A stretch of 64,000 bases of DNA from JAWWOW01 sp033851265. GTDB lineage: Bacteria > Actinomycetota > Actinomycetes > JAWWOW01. The notes below the pieces were generated by a model, which saw only the letters and a list, made by a program, of their open reading frames with translations, had not been told where the DNA came from and did no database searches. A program made the position numbers and the translations under genes. How positions within the stretch are numbered: position 1 is the first letter of the stretch; every line of letters starts with the position of its first letter. The stretch spans positions 310,001-374,000 of the forward strand of contig JAWWOW010000004.1 in assembly GCA_033851265.1 (NCBI GenBank). Direction: 5' to 3'. Shown one piece after another: positions 26,227-35,294 of this stretch.

Positions 26227-27843
26227 CTACCCGAGCTTGGGCGCGGCGCGCTCGACAATGGCGCGACTGTCGACCCCCGACGGCAGCGTGCCGAACGCCA
26301 GTCCGGCATCCCCGGCCAGCCGCGAGGCGCAGAACGCATCCGCCACTGCGGGGTGGCCGTAGCGCACCAGGAGCGACCCCTGCAGGACCAGGGCCATCCG
26401 CTCGACGAGCCGCCGGGCACCAGCCTGCCCGTCCGTAGCGAGTTGCCCGAGTGCCGCGCGCAGGTCGGCGACCGCTTGGTCCAACCGGGCGTCCGCGCCC
26501 GATGCAAGGCCGATCTCTTCGTCATAGGCCGCCAGGCATTGGGGCTCGCGGCTCAGCGCGCGCAACACGTCGAGCGCGCTGACGTTGCCTGACCCCTCCC
26601 AGATGCCGTTGAGCGGCGCCTCGCGATAGAGCCGCGCCATGGGGAAGTCCTCGACGTACCCGTTGCCACCCAGGCACTCCAGCGCTTCCGCGGCGTGCAT
26701 GGGCGCGCGTTTGCACACCCAGTACTTCCCGACCGCTAGCGCGATGCGGCGAAACGCCGACTCATCCGCGTCGGTCGCCGCTGCCAAGCGCAGCATCAAC
26801 ACAGTCGCTGCCTCACTCTCGACGGCGAGATCGGCGAGCACCGTGCGCATGAGTGGCTGGTCGACGAGATAGTCACCGAACGCACGGCGATGCGCAGCGT
26901 GATGGGCGGCCTGCGCGAGACCAAAACGCATACCGGCTGCGGAGCCGATCACACAGTCGAGACGGGTCATGTTGACCATCTCGATGATGGTGCGTACACC
27001 GCGGCCTTCTTGGCCGACCCGCCACGCGACGGTGTTGTCGAACTCTGGCTCCGAGGACGCGTTTGATCGGTTGCCGAGCTTGTCCTTGAGTCGCTGGATG
27101 CGGAACGTGTTCCGGGTGCCGTCCGGCAAAACGCGGGGCACAAGAAAACACGTCAGGCCGTCCGGAGCCTGCGCAAGGACGAGAAACACGTCGCACATCG
27201 GCGCGGACGTGAACCATTTATGACCAGTCAGCAGGTAACTGCCGTCCGGCTGCGCCACCGCACGCGTGGTGTTGGCGCGCACATCCGAACCGCCCTGCTT
27301 CTCCGTCATGCCCATGCCCGCCAGCGCGCTGCGCTTGCCGGCCCGTAGCTCCGGGTCGTAGGCGTTTGTCGTGAGCCGCGGCACCCATTCGTCGGCAAGT
27401 GCGGCTTCGACCCGAAGTGCGGGGACTGCGGCGTGCGTCATCGACACGGGGCAGCCGTGGCCACCCTCGACCTGGCTCCACACATAGAAGCCAGCCGCGC
27501 GGGCGACATGCGCCCCAGGTCCGGGCGAACTCCAGGAGGACGCGTGCAGGCCGTACGACGTTGCGACCTCGAGCAGCCGATGCCAGGACGGATGAAAATC
27601 GACCTCGTCGATGCGATTTCCGTAACGGTCGTGCGTGCGCAGCACCGGCTCGTTCACGTTTGCGTCAACGCCCCATTGCTGGGCCTCGGCACTGCCGGCG
27701 CGGTTGCCGATCTCGTGGAGCGTCTGCTCGCGGTCGGCAGCATCGTGGCGTCGAACGCCTTCGACCAGCGCCGCGTCGGCACCGAACACGTCGTAGTCCA
27801 CGAGCGGCGGCGGCTGGTTGGTCACGTCGTGGGTGTTCGTCAT
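26227..27843 (-). CDS. acyl-CoA dehydrogenase family protein (AidB-like)
   Basis: 538 aa, longer than a standard acyl-CoA dehydrogenase and in the AidB size range. FAD-binding core includes GMGMTEKQGGSDVRANTT, YLLTGHKWFTSAPMCDVFLV, and the C-terminal ECLGGNGYVEDFPMARLYREAP with GIWEGSGNV. AidB-like members bind DNA or act on branched acyl-CoAs; the choice cannot be made here. ATG overlaps the TetR stop (ATGA), so the regulator and enzyme form one operon. Confidence 0.9.
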   Translation of the reverse strand: MTNTHDVTNQPPPLVDYDVFGADAALVEGVRRHDAADREQTLHEIGNRAGSAEAQQWGVDANVNEPVLRTHDRYGNRIDEVDFHPSWHRLLEVATSYGLHASSWSSPGPGAHVARAAGFYVWSQVEGGHGCPVSMTHAAVPALRVEAALADEWVPRLTTNAYDPELRAGKRSALAGMGMTEKQGGSDVRANTTRAVAQPDGSYLLTGHKWFTSAPMCDVFLVLAQAPDGLTCFLVPRVLPDGTRNTFRIQRLKDKLGNRSNASSEPEFDNTVAWRVGQEGRGVRTIIEMVNMTRLDCVIGSAAGMRFGLAQAAHHAAHRRAFGDYLVDQPLMRTVLADLAVESEAATVLMLRLAAATDADESAFRRIALAVGKYWVCKRAPMHAAEALECLGGNGYVEDFPMARLYREAPLNGIWEGSGNVSALDVLRALSREPQCLAAYDEEIGLASGADARLDQAVADLRAALGQLATDGQAGARRLVERMALVLQGSLLVRYGHPAVADAFCASRLAGDAGLAFGTLPSGVDSRAIVERAAPKLG

Positions 27844-28493
27844 TGGGGGACCTCTCGGCGATTGTTGTCGAGCCGTTGGGACGTCTCTCCAAGAGCGCGG
27901 ACACAGACCGCCACGAGCGCCCGCACGAACCGTTTGTCCGGCTCGCGCCGGAGGCTCCGTGACTGGGCGAGTTCGATGGTCACGGCTTCACCGATGGCAC
28001 CCACGAGAGCAGCCGCGGTCACTCCGGCGTCCTGGCGCGGGATCTCACCGCGTTTGATGCCGTCTTCCACCATCCCGGTGAAGAACTCCACGTAGGCCCG
28101 GCGATAGAGCAACCGCTCTGTCTCAACGGCCGGGTCGACCGGCTCGGCGACCAGGGCCCACGCGAGTCGGCCGCTGCGCAGCGCACGGTGGGCGAACGTC
28201 GTGACGACGGCGTCCAGGCGCTCCCAGACCGGTGCACCGACGATGTCGGCGGCCGCCTTCGCCGCCGCCAGCTCGCGCCGCGCCGACGCGCGGAAGACCT
28301 CGGCGAGCAGGTCTGCCTTGCAGCCGAAGTGGCGGTAGACGGTCCCCGTGGCCACTCCCGCCGAGGACGCGACCGCCTCGACGGTGGCCGCGGTGTAACC
28401 CCCGCCCGTCACCAGCCCGGTCGCGGCGTCCACAATGCGCTCACGCGCTGCTGCCTGCCGCGCAGCGGTGTCCGGCGTACGTCGGTAGACCAT
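27840..28493 (-). CDS. TetR-family transcriptional regulator
   Basis: 217 aa. N-terminal helix-turn-helix about 15-65: RERIVDAATGLVTGGGYTAA, then TVEAVASSAGVATGTVYRHF. The remainder is a helical ligand domain. An almost perfect 11-bp-arm inverted repeat lies two bases upstream of its start codon, arguing for autorepression. It is cotranscribed with an acyl-CoA dehydrogenase, so the ligand is likely an acyl-CoA or related lipid; that is inference. Confidence 0.92.
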   Translation of the reverse strand: MVYRRTPDTAARQAAARERIVDAATGLVTGGGYTAATVEAVASSAGVATGTVYRHFGCKADLLAEVFRASARRELAAAKAAADIVGAPVWERLDAVVTTFAHRALRSGRLAWALVAEPVDPAVETERLLYRRAYVEFFTGMVEDGIKRGEIPRQDAGVTAAALVGAIGEAVTIELAQSRSLRREPDKRFVRALVAVCVRALGETSQRLDNNRREVPQ

Positions 28494-28494
28494 C

Positions 28495-28522
28495 CAAGAA
28501 GTGAACCACCATTCACTCCTTG
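28495..28522. promoter_or_regulatory. probable TetR operator
   Basis: Left arm CAAGAAGTGAA (28495-28505) and right arm TTCACTCCTTG (28512-28522) are inverted complements at 10 of 11 positions with a six-base centre CCACCA. It sits between the divergent tetR start (28493) and the surface-protein gene (28605), so it could control both. Confidence 0.7.
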
Positions 28523-28604
28523 GCGGAAGGTCCGATCGGGGAGGAAAGCCCCCGCTTCGGGGCGAATCTGTGCGGAGTCCCCCCGCTCAATGAGGAGCCC
28601 AGCC

Positions 28605-30920
28605 GTGCGCCGCTATCGCTTCCTTGCTGTGGCCGGCGCCGTCGGCGCCGTGGTGCTTGCTCTGCTACCCGGGGCCAGCTCGTCCGCGGTGAGCACAGCC
28701 AGCCCCGCCAACACGAGCGACATTGCCTTCGACGTGCCACGGATCGTCGATCCCATCCACCTGTACGGGGAGCCTGACCTCAGAGTCGGCCCCGATGGCG
28801 TGATGTACGTGTCCGGGCCACAGGGCACCGGCGTACAGCGGTCGATCTGGAACCAGTCGGTCGACAACGGTGACTCGTATCGGCTCGTGCAGGACAAGAA
28901 GATCCCGAACGACCCGTCGACGTTCACGGCGGTCTTCCCCACGAAGTCGACGCTCGGGCCGGGTGGTGGCGACACCGAAATCATCGTCACCCGCAAGAAC
29001 CGGGTCTATTACTCCGACCTGTACGCCCTGTTGTGCTACACGACGGCCTACTCGGACAACCATGCCAAGGACATCACGTCGAGCCCCGAGGGCTGCTCCG
29101 AACCGGGAGCCGACCGACAGTGGTTCGGGCTGTTCGATCCGTTGCCGAGCGACCACACCATCTCGCCGTACGACGGCGCGCACGGGCACATCCTCTATCA
29201 GAAGTACCAGCCGCTGACCTCGGGCTCGAAGGTCGACTGGGCGTTCGAAGACGACCCCAACAACTGGCACCGCAATGACCCGGCCGGGGCGATCGCGACG
29301 ACCCCCAACGTGTCGCCAACCAGCGCCTCGATCGTTGTCGACCAGCACACGGGCGACGTGCTGACCGTCGTAGGCCAGGGCGACGACGATGGTCTTGCGC
29401 TCGCGGTCGGTGTGCCCAACAACACAGCGCCTGCCGGAACGCACCTGACCTACCACTACAACCCGATCATCCCGAGCCTGCCCGGAGACCCCAGCACGCT
29501 GTTCCCGACCATCACGCAAGACAAGTTCCGCAATGTCTACGTGGCCTGGGTTGACTCGGCCTCGCCGATGAACAGCGCACATCCTGACAAGCCTGGCACG
29601 TACCAGCTCAACTACATGTGGGCGCACCCCACGCTGAACGGCAAGGACTGGACGCAGTGGCACGGCCCCTATCGGATCAACAAGCCACCGTCCAACGTCA
29701 ACCTGATGCCGTGGATGGAGGCGGGACGCAAGGGCATCGTCGACGTGGCTTGGTACGGCACCGATAAGACGTTGGCGCAACTTGGTCCGGACGGCCCGTC
29801 GGCGCACAAGAACCAGGTGTGGTGGACCTACTTCGCGCAGATCGATCGGGCTGACACGACAACGCCGCACATCGTGCAAACTCGCGCGAGCCAGCACCCC
29901 ATGCACTACGGCGATATATGCATGCTGGGTACGGCCTGTGTCACCGCCACGGGGAACCGCAACCTCGCCGACTTCTTCCAGGTAACTATCGGCAACGACG
30001 GCCGCGGGCGGATCGTCTACAACGACACGTCCAACAGACTGGTCTCGGTGCTTGGGACGGTCGAGGCCATCGACCACCCGGGCGCCGCTGTTGTTCAGGT
30101 AGCCACTCAGCAGACAGGCGTGAACGCGTTGACCGGCCAGCCGCTGTCCGCGTACGAAACGCGTGATCCCAAGGCGGGTGTGACCGATCCCACCGGCGAC
30201 GCACTATTCCCCGTGATTGCCGGTTCGAAAGTGTCAGCCGCCGACATCATCAACGTGGCACTGGCGCGCGGCGACACCATCTTGCGGGTCACGGTGAGGA
30301 CCAAGGGCGGAGCGCTCGCCGATGTGGCTCGCGCGGCGGCCAACTTGTTTGGCCGACTTGTGGTGCGTTGGCAGATGGGTGACGTGCTCTACCACGCAGG
30401 TGTGGAGCAGAGCGTGGCCGGCGGATCGCCAACGTTCTACGCCGGCGAGACGAAGACCACGGATTCCTGCTCGGTCTCTGCGTGCGACCCGCACGTGCTT
30501 GACTACATCGCTCCGCCGCTGCCGGGCGCAGCGGCTGCTACCGGTACGGCGAAGTCGGGAAGTGGCGGTACGACGTACACGATTGACGTGCCGTTGTCCG
30601 CGGTCGGCAACCCGACGAAGACGAGCCTGCTCGAGCAAGTCGCGGCCTACGTCCTCGTCGCACCGACGCCGGCCAGCTTCCAGAACACCAAGTTGCAGAC
30701 CGATGCCGACGAGGTGCCACTCGAGGTCGAGGGTGCTCGCGCCTTCAACTTCAAGGCTGCAGCGGTGCCGGGAGGGATCCTGCCTCCAGACAACGCTGGC
30801 AACGGCGGCGGTAACGGCGGCGGACTTGCGACGACTGGTTTGCCGATCGCCACGCCGCTCATCGCCTTGGCCCTTGTTGCTGCCGGCCTACTGCTGCGGA
30901 GGCGTCGAACCGCGCGTTAG
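28605..30920 (+). CDS. large exported surface protein with LAxTG-type C-terminal sorting signal
   Basis: 771 aa from GTG 28605, 7 bp after GAGGAG; ATG 28590 is also in frame. Signal peptide to about residue 27. The body has repeated beta-propeller-like strands (PDLRVGPDGVMYVSGPQGTG, TITQDKFRNVYVAWVDSAS, MLGTACVTATGNRNLADFFQ) resembling sialidase/exo-alpha folds, but I recognise no catalytic set. The C-terminus is a Gly/Asn linker, LATTG (741-745), a hydrophobic helix and RRRRTAR, the order needed by class E sortases, which prefer LAxTG in actinobacteria. No sortase is in the window. Confidence 0.82.
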   Translation: MRRYRFLAVAGAVGAVVLALLPGASSSAVSTASPANTSDIAFDVPRIVDPIHLYGEPDLRVGPDGVMYVSGPQGTGVQRSIWNQSVDNGDSYRLVQDKKIPNDPSTFTAVFPTKSTLGPGGGDTEIIVTRKNRVYYSDLYALLCYTTAYSDNHAKDITSSPEGCSEPGADRQWFGLFDPLPSDHTISPYDGAHGHILYQKYQPLTSGSKVDWAFEDDPNNWHRNDPAGAIATTPNVSPTSASIVVDQHTGDVLTVVGQGDDDGLALAVGVPNNTAPAGTHLTYHYNPIIPSLPGDPSTLFPTITQDKFRNVYVAWVDSASPMNSAHPDKPGTYQLNYMWAHPTLNGKDWTQWHGPYRINKPPSNVNLMPWMEAGRKGIVDVAWYGTDKTLAQLGPDGPSAHKNQVWWTYFAQIDRADTTTPHIVQTRASQHPMHYGDICMLGTACVTATGNRNLADFFQVTIGNDGRGRIVYNDTSNRLVSVLGTVEAIDHPGAAVVQVATQQTGVNALTGQPLSAYETRDPKAGVTDPTGDALFPVIAGSKVSAADIINVALARGDTILRVTVRTKGGALADVARAAANLFGRLVVRWQMGDVLYHAGVEQSVAGGSPTFYAGETKTTDSCSVSACDPHVLDYIAPPLPGAAAATGTAKSGSGGTTYTIDVPLSAVGNPTKTSLLEQVAAYVLVAPTPASFQNTKLQTDADEVPLEVEGARAFNFKAAAVPGGILPPDNAGNGGGNGGGLATTGLPIATPLIALALVAAGLLLRRRRTAR

Positions 30921-30956
30921 CACGCGTCTGGGAGCCGCGTTGCCTACCGTGGTGGG

Positions 30957-31943
30957 GTGACAGAGCAGCCGACGGCGAAACGAGGGCGCCTTGCGTCCAT
31001 CGGCCCCGTCGTCGGCAAGACGATGGACGGGATCGTCACCGACCGCGTTACGGGGTTGGCTGCCGAGGTTGCCTTCTTCGCGATCGTGTCGCTGCCGGCG
31101 TTGTTGTTGGCCGTCATCGGGACCCTCGGTTACTTCCACAGTCTGGTGGGCCAGGGCAACATCACCGACATCCAGAACACCATTGCCGACGCGGCGAGCA
31201 AGGTGCTCCGCCCCAGCACCGTCAATGACACCGTTCGGCCAATTCTGCGCGATGTGCTGACGGGCGGCCGGGCAGAGGCAGTCTCGATCGGGTTTCTCGT
31301 GTCCCTGTGGTCCGGCTCGCGGGCGATGAGCACCTACATGGACGCGATCACGATCGCCTACGACCTCGAAGGCCGTCGGTCGTGGCTGACCAAGCGCGTG
31401 CTGGCCTACGTGCTGTTTGCCGGCGCGGTCTTCGTCGGGATCGTGTTGTTGCCGCTGCTGGTCGTCGGCCCCACCCTCCTGCAGGACGCGGTGCGCAACG
31501 TTCCCGGCGGTTGGGCGGAGACCGTAGTGATCGCGGCGTACTGGCCCGTCGTCGCGCTGGCGTCCGTCTCGTCGATCACGACGCTGTACCACGTCGCGAC
31601 ACCTGTGCGCACACCGTGGCGTCGCGATCTGCCGGGGGCGTTGCTGGCATTGCTCATCTGGATCGGCGGCAGCGTGCTGCTGCGGTTCTATCTCGCCAGC
31701 GTGCCGGACTCGGCGTACGGCTCGTTGGGCGCGCCGGTCGCCGTACTGCTGTGGCTGTATGTAACTGCGCTCGCCGTGCTGATCGGTGCGGAGTTCAACT
31801 CGGCGGTGAACAAAGTGTGGCCGGGCCGGGAGCATCAGCGCCCGGACTGGCTCGGGGGGCCGCAGCGCCTGGTTGAGCGCACACTGGGCCTGCACTTCGG
31901 TGAGGACGAAGACAAGCCGAAACCCGACCGCGCTTCGGTTTAG
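30957..31943 (+). CDS. YihY/BrkB family membrane protein
   Basis: 328 aa, GTG start. About six membrane helices in the YihY pattern: VTGLAAEVAFFAIVSLPALLL, FLVSLWSGSRAMSTYMDAI, and the last GAPVAVLLWLYVTALAVLIG followed by AEFNSAVNKV. The polar tail is acidic then basic (FGEDEDKPKPD). Once mistaken for RNase BN; the actual role is not settled. It follows the surface-protein gene by 36 bp. Confidence 0.93.
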   Translation: MTEQPTAKRGRLASIGPVVGKTMDGIVTDRVTGLAAEVAFFAIVSLPALLLAVIGTLGYFHSLVGQGNITDIQNTIADAASKVLRPSTVNDTVRPILRDVLTGGRAEAVSIGFLVSLWSGSRAMSTYMDAITIAYDLEGRRSWLTKRVLAYVLFAGAVFVGIVLLPLLVVGPTLLQDAVRNVPGGWAETVVIAAYWPVVALASVSSITTLYHVATPVRTPWRRDLPGALLALLIWIGGSVLLRFYLASVPDSAYGSLGAPVAVLLWLYVTALAVLIGAEFNSAVNKVWPGREHQRPDWLGGPQRLVERTLGLHFGEDEDKPKPDRASV

Positions 31944-31974
31944 ATCACAGCTTGTCGACGTATGGTCCGTGTTG

Positions 31975-32838
31975 ATGCGTCGACCGATCGCGTTGGGGGC
32001 TGCGCTACTGGCCCTCGTGCTGGGCGCCTGCGGTCTGGTCGCCGGCAACGGAAGCGCGCCAGGTGGAACCCAGCCCATCAACACAATCCTGGTGCCGTCC
32101 GCATCAGCGTCCGCTTCCCCGTCGTCCTCTCCCACGCCGCGGCCGATGAAGGTCAAGCCGACACTCAAGCCGAAGGCTGTGACGCGGGTGCTGCCCACGT
32201 CGAAGCCAAAGCCGAAGCGCGTCACGCCGTCGCAGCCGTTGCTGGTCGAACGACTCAATGGTGTTGGCAGTGCGCGACAGGTCATCAGCGTTGTCGCGAG
32301 CGGTTATGGCACGAGCTACGCAACGTTGCAGGGCTTCACGAAGACATCGTCGGGCTGGCACCGAACCTTCGGTCCGTGGTCCGTGCACATCGGTCGACAC
32401 GGCTTCGCGCCACCGGGAGACAAGCGCGAGGGCGACCTGCGCACACCCAGTGGCTCCTACGGGTTCAGCTTCATGTTCGGCGTGAAGGCCAGCCCCGGGG
32501 TGAGGTACGAGTACCGGCGGGTGACCGGTGACTGGCACGTTTGGGCCGACGACCCTGGGCCGCGCTACAACTTGTGGACCGACACCCGAACCCAGGACGG
32601 CGGGCCCAGTCCCGAACCGATGAACCAAGCACCGGCGTACAACTACAGCGCGGTCATCGCGTACAACACCGCACGCACCGCAGGACTTGGCAGCGCGATC
32701 TTCATGCACGTGTCGACGGGAGGGTCGACCGCCGGCTGTGTGTCGATGCCGACGGGCCAGCTTCTCGACGTACTCCGCTGGCTCGATCCGGCGAAGTCGC
32801 CGCGGATCATCATGGGCACGGAGTCCGCGGTCACCTGA
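31975..32838 (+). CDS. L,D-transpeptidase-like lipoprotein (YkuD/COG3786 type)
   Basis: 287 aa. Lipobox LVLGAC with C19, then a Ser/Pro and Lys/Pro-rich linker to about residue 85. The catalytic fold appears at about 125-285: SVHIGRHGFAPPGDKREGDL, RTPSGSYGF, and IFMHVSTGGSTAGCVSMP, where the His and the Cys of the TAGC motif correspond to the YkuD His/Cys pair. TAGC in place of the common SHGC is usual in the COG3786 branch. It would crosslink peptidoglycan or attach proteins outside the membrane. Confidence 0.83.
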   Translation: MRRPIALGAALLALVLGACGLVAGNGSAPGGTQPINTILVPSASASASPSSSPTPRPMKVKPTLKPKAVTRVLPTSKPKPKRVTPSQPLLVERLNGVGSARQVISVVASGYGTSYATLQGFTKTSSGWHRTFGPWSVHIGRHGFAPPGDKREGDLRTPSGSYGFSFMFGVKASPGVRYEYRRVTGDWHVWADDPGPRYNLWTDTRTQDGGPSPEPMNQAPAYNYSAVIAYNTARTAGLGSAIFMHVSTGGSTAGCVSMPTGQLLDVLRWLDPAKSPRIIMGTESAVT

Positions 32839-32874
32839 GTAGGGATCCACCACCCGGACGTCGAACTGATACGG

Positions 32875-33912
32875 GTGCGTCGTGGAATTGTGCTGGTCAC
32901 TCTCGTTGCTCTGGTTTTCGCGAGCAGCGCCACGGCTGCGCCGACGTTCGTGCGAAGTGTCGACCGACCCGTGCTCAGCCCGACTGTGGGCTTCTACGAC
33001 GACTACATGATCGCGAGCCCCAGCGTCGTCAACGTGGGTGGCGTGCTGCACATGGTCTACGCCGGTCACTGCCAGAAGCCAGCCGGTGGGACCCCCGGGC
33101 TTCCGCCGACCCAGACCTGCCCGGGCGACTCCGGCATCTTCCTGCTGGGCGCCACGTCGAGGGATGGCCGGGCTTGGACCAAGCGATCAACACCTGTCCT
33201 TAGCGCCGATCCGGCGCTGCGGTGGATGCGTAATGGGGTGGCCGAAGCGGAGCTGGTCTCCGGTCCGGACGGTTGGTTCTACCTTTTCTTCACTGGTCTC
33301 GGGCCGTTGGAGTCCCGGTCGATCGGTGTCGCGCGCAGCAGGCACCCATTCGGACCGTGGGAGGTGAACCCGAGGCCGGTGTTGACGGGTTCGACGAGCT
33401 TGTCGTCGCTCAGCACCGCGAAGGTGTTAGCGCCGGGCATCCGGATCGAGGTCGCGCGCGGCCGCGTGCTCATGTGGTTCAACGGGACGAACCGCGCGGA
33501 GATCGGCTGGGACATCTACGTTGCGACGGCTCGCTGGCCGCTCCGGACCGCGCAGGGGTGGCAGTCGTTCCACATTGCCAACGGCGGCAACCGCGCCGTC
33601 ATCGGTCCGTATGACGCGGGCTCGGGTGATCCGAGCGTTGTCGTCGAGAACGGTGTCTACCGGATGTTCTTCACGTGCGGCAGCCCGAAGACCAACGGAC
33701 CGCCGGGGATCTGCGAGGCACGGTCCCGCGACGGTATGACGTTCACCTTGCTGGCTGATCCGCACGTGCTGAACCCACGAGCGGGCCACTGGGACCAGAA
33801 TCTCGAGACCGCGTTCGTCATGCGCAATCCGCTCGGTGCGGGCTACTGGATGTACTACATCGGCTACGGCCGCACCTACCAGGGTGCGGCTGTCGGGCTA
33901 GCAGCGTCGTAA
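32875..33912 (+). CDS. secreted GH43-like five-bladed beta-propeller protein
   Basis: 345 aa, GTG start. Signal peptide cut near ATA-AP at residue 22. Repeating propeller blades: DDYMIASPSVVNVGGVLHMVY, SGPDGWFYLFFTGLG, GSGDPSVVVENGVYRMFFTCG and GAGYWMYYIGYG, with DPSV and YxMxF patterns of the GH43/GH32/GH62 superfamily. Catalytic acids cannot be assigned with confidence, so it may act on or just bind polysaccharide. It is the last of four plus-strand envelope genes before the tRNA cluster. Confidence 0.8.
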   Translation: MRRGIVLVTLVALVFASSATAAPTFVRSVDRPVLSPTVGFYDDYMIASPSVVNVGGVLHMVYAGHCQKPAGGTPGLPPTQTCPGDSGIFLLGATSRDGRAWTKRSTPVLSADPALRWMRNGVAEAELVSGPDGWFYLFFTGLGPLESRSIGVARSRHPFGPWEVNPRPVLTGSTSLSSLSTAKVLAPGIRIEVARGRVLMWFNGTNRAEIGWDIYVATARWPLRTAQGWQSFHIANGGNRAVIGPYDAGSGDPSVVVENGVYRMFFTCGSPKTNGPPGICEARSRDGMTFTLLADPHVLNPRAGHWDQNLETAFVMRNPLGAGYWMYYIGYGRTYQGAAVGLAAS

Positions 33913-33921
33913 CGCAGCAGA

Positions 33922-33937
33922 GGCTCCCGAAGGAGCC
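33922..33937. terminator. hairpin between GH43-like gene and tRNA-Val
   Basis: A perfect six-base stem GGCTCC/GGAGCC with loop CGAA, without a T-run. It can end transcription from the plus-strand gene and from the minus-strand tRNA operon. Confidence 0.5.
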
Positions 33938-33958
33938 CCTGGCCTGCATGTTCGTGCG

Positions 33959-34030
33959 TGGGCGGTACAGGATTTGAACCTGTGACCCCCTCCGTGTCAG
34001 GGAGGTGCTCTCCCGCTGAGCTAACCGCCC
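33959..34030 (-). tRNA. tRNA-Val (GAC)
   Basis: 72 nt. Acceptor arms GGGCGGT and ACCGCCC pair fully, discriminator A. D arm GCTC/GAGC, anticodon stem CTCCC/GGAGG-type pairing around loop CTGACAC with anticodon GAC, and a T arm with GGTTCAAAT. CCA is not encoded. Last of three tRNAs read Gly-Cys-Val. Confidence 0.97.
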
Positions 34031-34040
34031 GGGAGTTGCG

Positions 34041-34112
34041 AGGCCGGGGCGGGAATCGAACCCGCGTACAGGGCTTTGCAGGCCCTTGCCTAAGCCACTC
34101 GGCCACCCGGCC
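34041..34112 (-). tRNA. tRNA-Cys (GCA)
   Basis: 72 nt. Acceptor arms GGCCGGG and CCCGGCC, discriminator U as expected for tRNA-Cys. Anticodon loop CTGCAAA gives GCA between GGGC/GCCC stems; T loop GGTTCGATTCC. CCA is not encoded. Ten bases from tRNA-Val. Confidence 0.97.
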
Positions 34113-34186
34113 AGCACTGACACCAGTATGGAGACCGGGATCAGAACTGTCGGGCGCCCCACGAAAGGCTGGAGACGCCCGCGCCG

Positions 34187-34259
34187 AGCGGACGACGGGA
34201 TTCGAACCCGCGACCCTCACCTTGGCAAGGTGATGCTCTACCAACTGAGCCACGTCCGC
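34187..34259 (-). tRNA. tRNA-Gly (GCC)
   Basis: 73 nt. Acceptor arms GCGGACG and CGTCCGC, discriminator U. Anticodon loop TTGCCAA (anticodon GCC) between CACC/GGTG stems; T arm with GGTTCGAATCC. First gene of the minus-strand tRNA operon. Confidence 0.97.
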
Positions 34260-34360
34260 GCGGTGGGAACTAACGAGGTCGCCCCCACGCAGGCCCGAGG
34301 ATAGCCGATGGGGCAGTCACAACCCCGCCACAAGTGCCCGGCTCTGGCACGATCCGCGTC

Positions 34361-35284
34361 ATGACTGCCGGCGTGCCTGACGACCCGCGATGGCCGCGCG
34401 CGAGCGCGTGGTTGGCCGCGGGACCCGGCGCTCGACCGGTCGATGTTGCGGTTCTGGGGGTGCCCGCCTTCGCAACCTCGTTGTCGAAGACGAACGCGCA
34501 CGCGACCCCAGCCGCCGTACGCCGTGCGCTTGCGCGGTTCTCGACGTGGTGTGCATCGCGTCGTATCGACCTGGCCGATCCCGACGAGGGGGTTGCGCCA
34601 CTCGACCTCGGCGATGTCGAGGAGCCGGACCGTGACGAGGGGGAGTGGCGCACGACCACGATGGCAGCGTCAGCGGCTGCGCAGGCGCGCCTGGTCGTTG
34701 CGATTGGTGGGGACAACTCGATCACCTGTCCGACGCTGGTCGGCGTGAGCGGCGACGAGTTGAGCCGTGCTGGGCTGGTGACCCTCGACGCCCACCATGA
34801 CCTCCGGGAAGGGCGCAGCAACGGATCGCCGGTCCGGCAGGTGATCGACGCCGGTGTCGACCCTGAGCGCATCGTCCAGGTCGGGATCGCCGACTGGGCT
34901 AACAGCAAGTCCTACGCCGACGAGGCGCACGCGCGCGGTGTGCACGTGATCCCGCTGAGTGCTGTCTCCGACGGCAGCGTCATCAGTGCCGTGCGGCAGG
35001 CGCTGGACGTCGCAGGGGCGGCTGGCGGCCCGATCTACGTGGACCTCGACTTTGACGTCTGCGACCGTTCGGTCGCACCGGCGTGCCCGGCCTCGCTACC
35101 GGGTGGGTTGTCGGCCCGCGAGCTGTTGCTCGCGGCGTACCACGCCGGTCGCGACCCGCGGGTGCGTGCGATCGACATCACGGAAATCGATGCGAAGGCA
35201 GACACCGCGGACGAGCGGACCGTGCGACTTGCGGCGATGGCCCTGCTCGAAGCGTGCGCGGGTCTGGCTCATCGACCCCGATAG
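34361..35284 (+). CDS. arginase/agmatinase-family hydrolase, probable formimidoylglutamase
   Basis: 307 aa from ATG 34361. Ureohydrolase fold with manganese ligands D143-A-H145-H-D147 (TLDAHHDLRE) and D228-L-D230 (YVDLDFDVCD). The first motif, normally GGDHS, reads VAIGGDNSIT with N119 where the metal-binding His is expected. It lies 10 bp upstream of hutH, so it is the likely HutG that splits N-formimidoyl-glutamate to glutamate and formamide; the specificity rests on context. The Asn substitution could alter metal loading. Confidence 0.78.
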   Translation: MTAGVPDDPRWPRASAWLAAGPGARPVDVAVLGVPAFATSLSKTNAHATPAAVRRALARFSTWCASRRIDLADPDEGVAPLDLGDVEEPDRDEGEWRTTTMAASAAAQARLVVAIGGDNSITCPTLVGVSGDELSRAGLVTLDAHHDLREGRSNGSPVRQVIDAGVDPERIVQVGIADWANSKSYADEAHARGVHVIPLSAVSDGSVISAVRQALDVAGAAGGPIYVDLDFDVCDRSVAPACPASLPGGLSARELLLAAYHAGRDPRVRAIDITEIDAKADTADERTVRLAAMALLEACAGLAHRPR

Positions 35285-35294
35285 CGTTTCGGCC

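Noticed and set aside
28665..30077. 470-codon minus-strand frame opposite the surface-protein gene
   Set aside because: Val/Arg/Asp-rich shadow without start signal or domain; the plus-strand gene has signal peptide, ribosome-binding site and sorting signal.
30888..32285. 465-codon minus-strand frame opposite yihY and the L,D-transpeptidase gene
   Set aside because: Crosses two confident genes and shows no recognisable fold.
32703..32747. TAGC rather than SHGC as a broken L,D-transpeptidase site
   Set aside because: TAGC is the usual form in the COG3786 branch; His and Cys are both kept.
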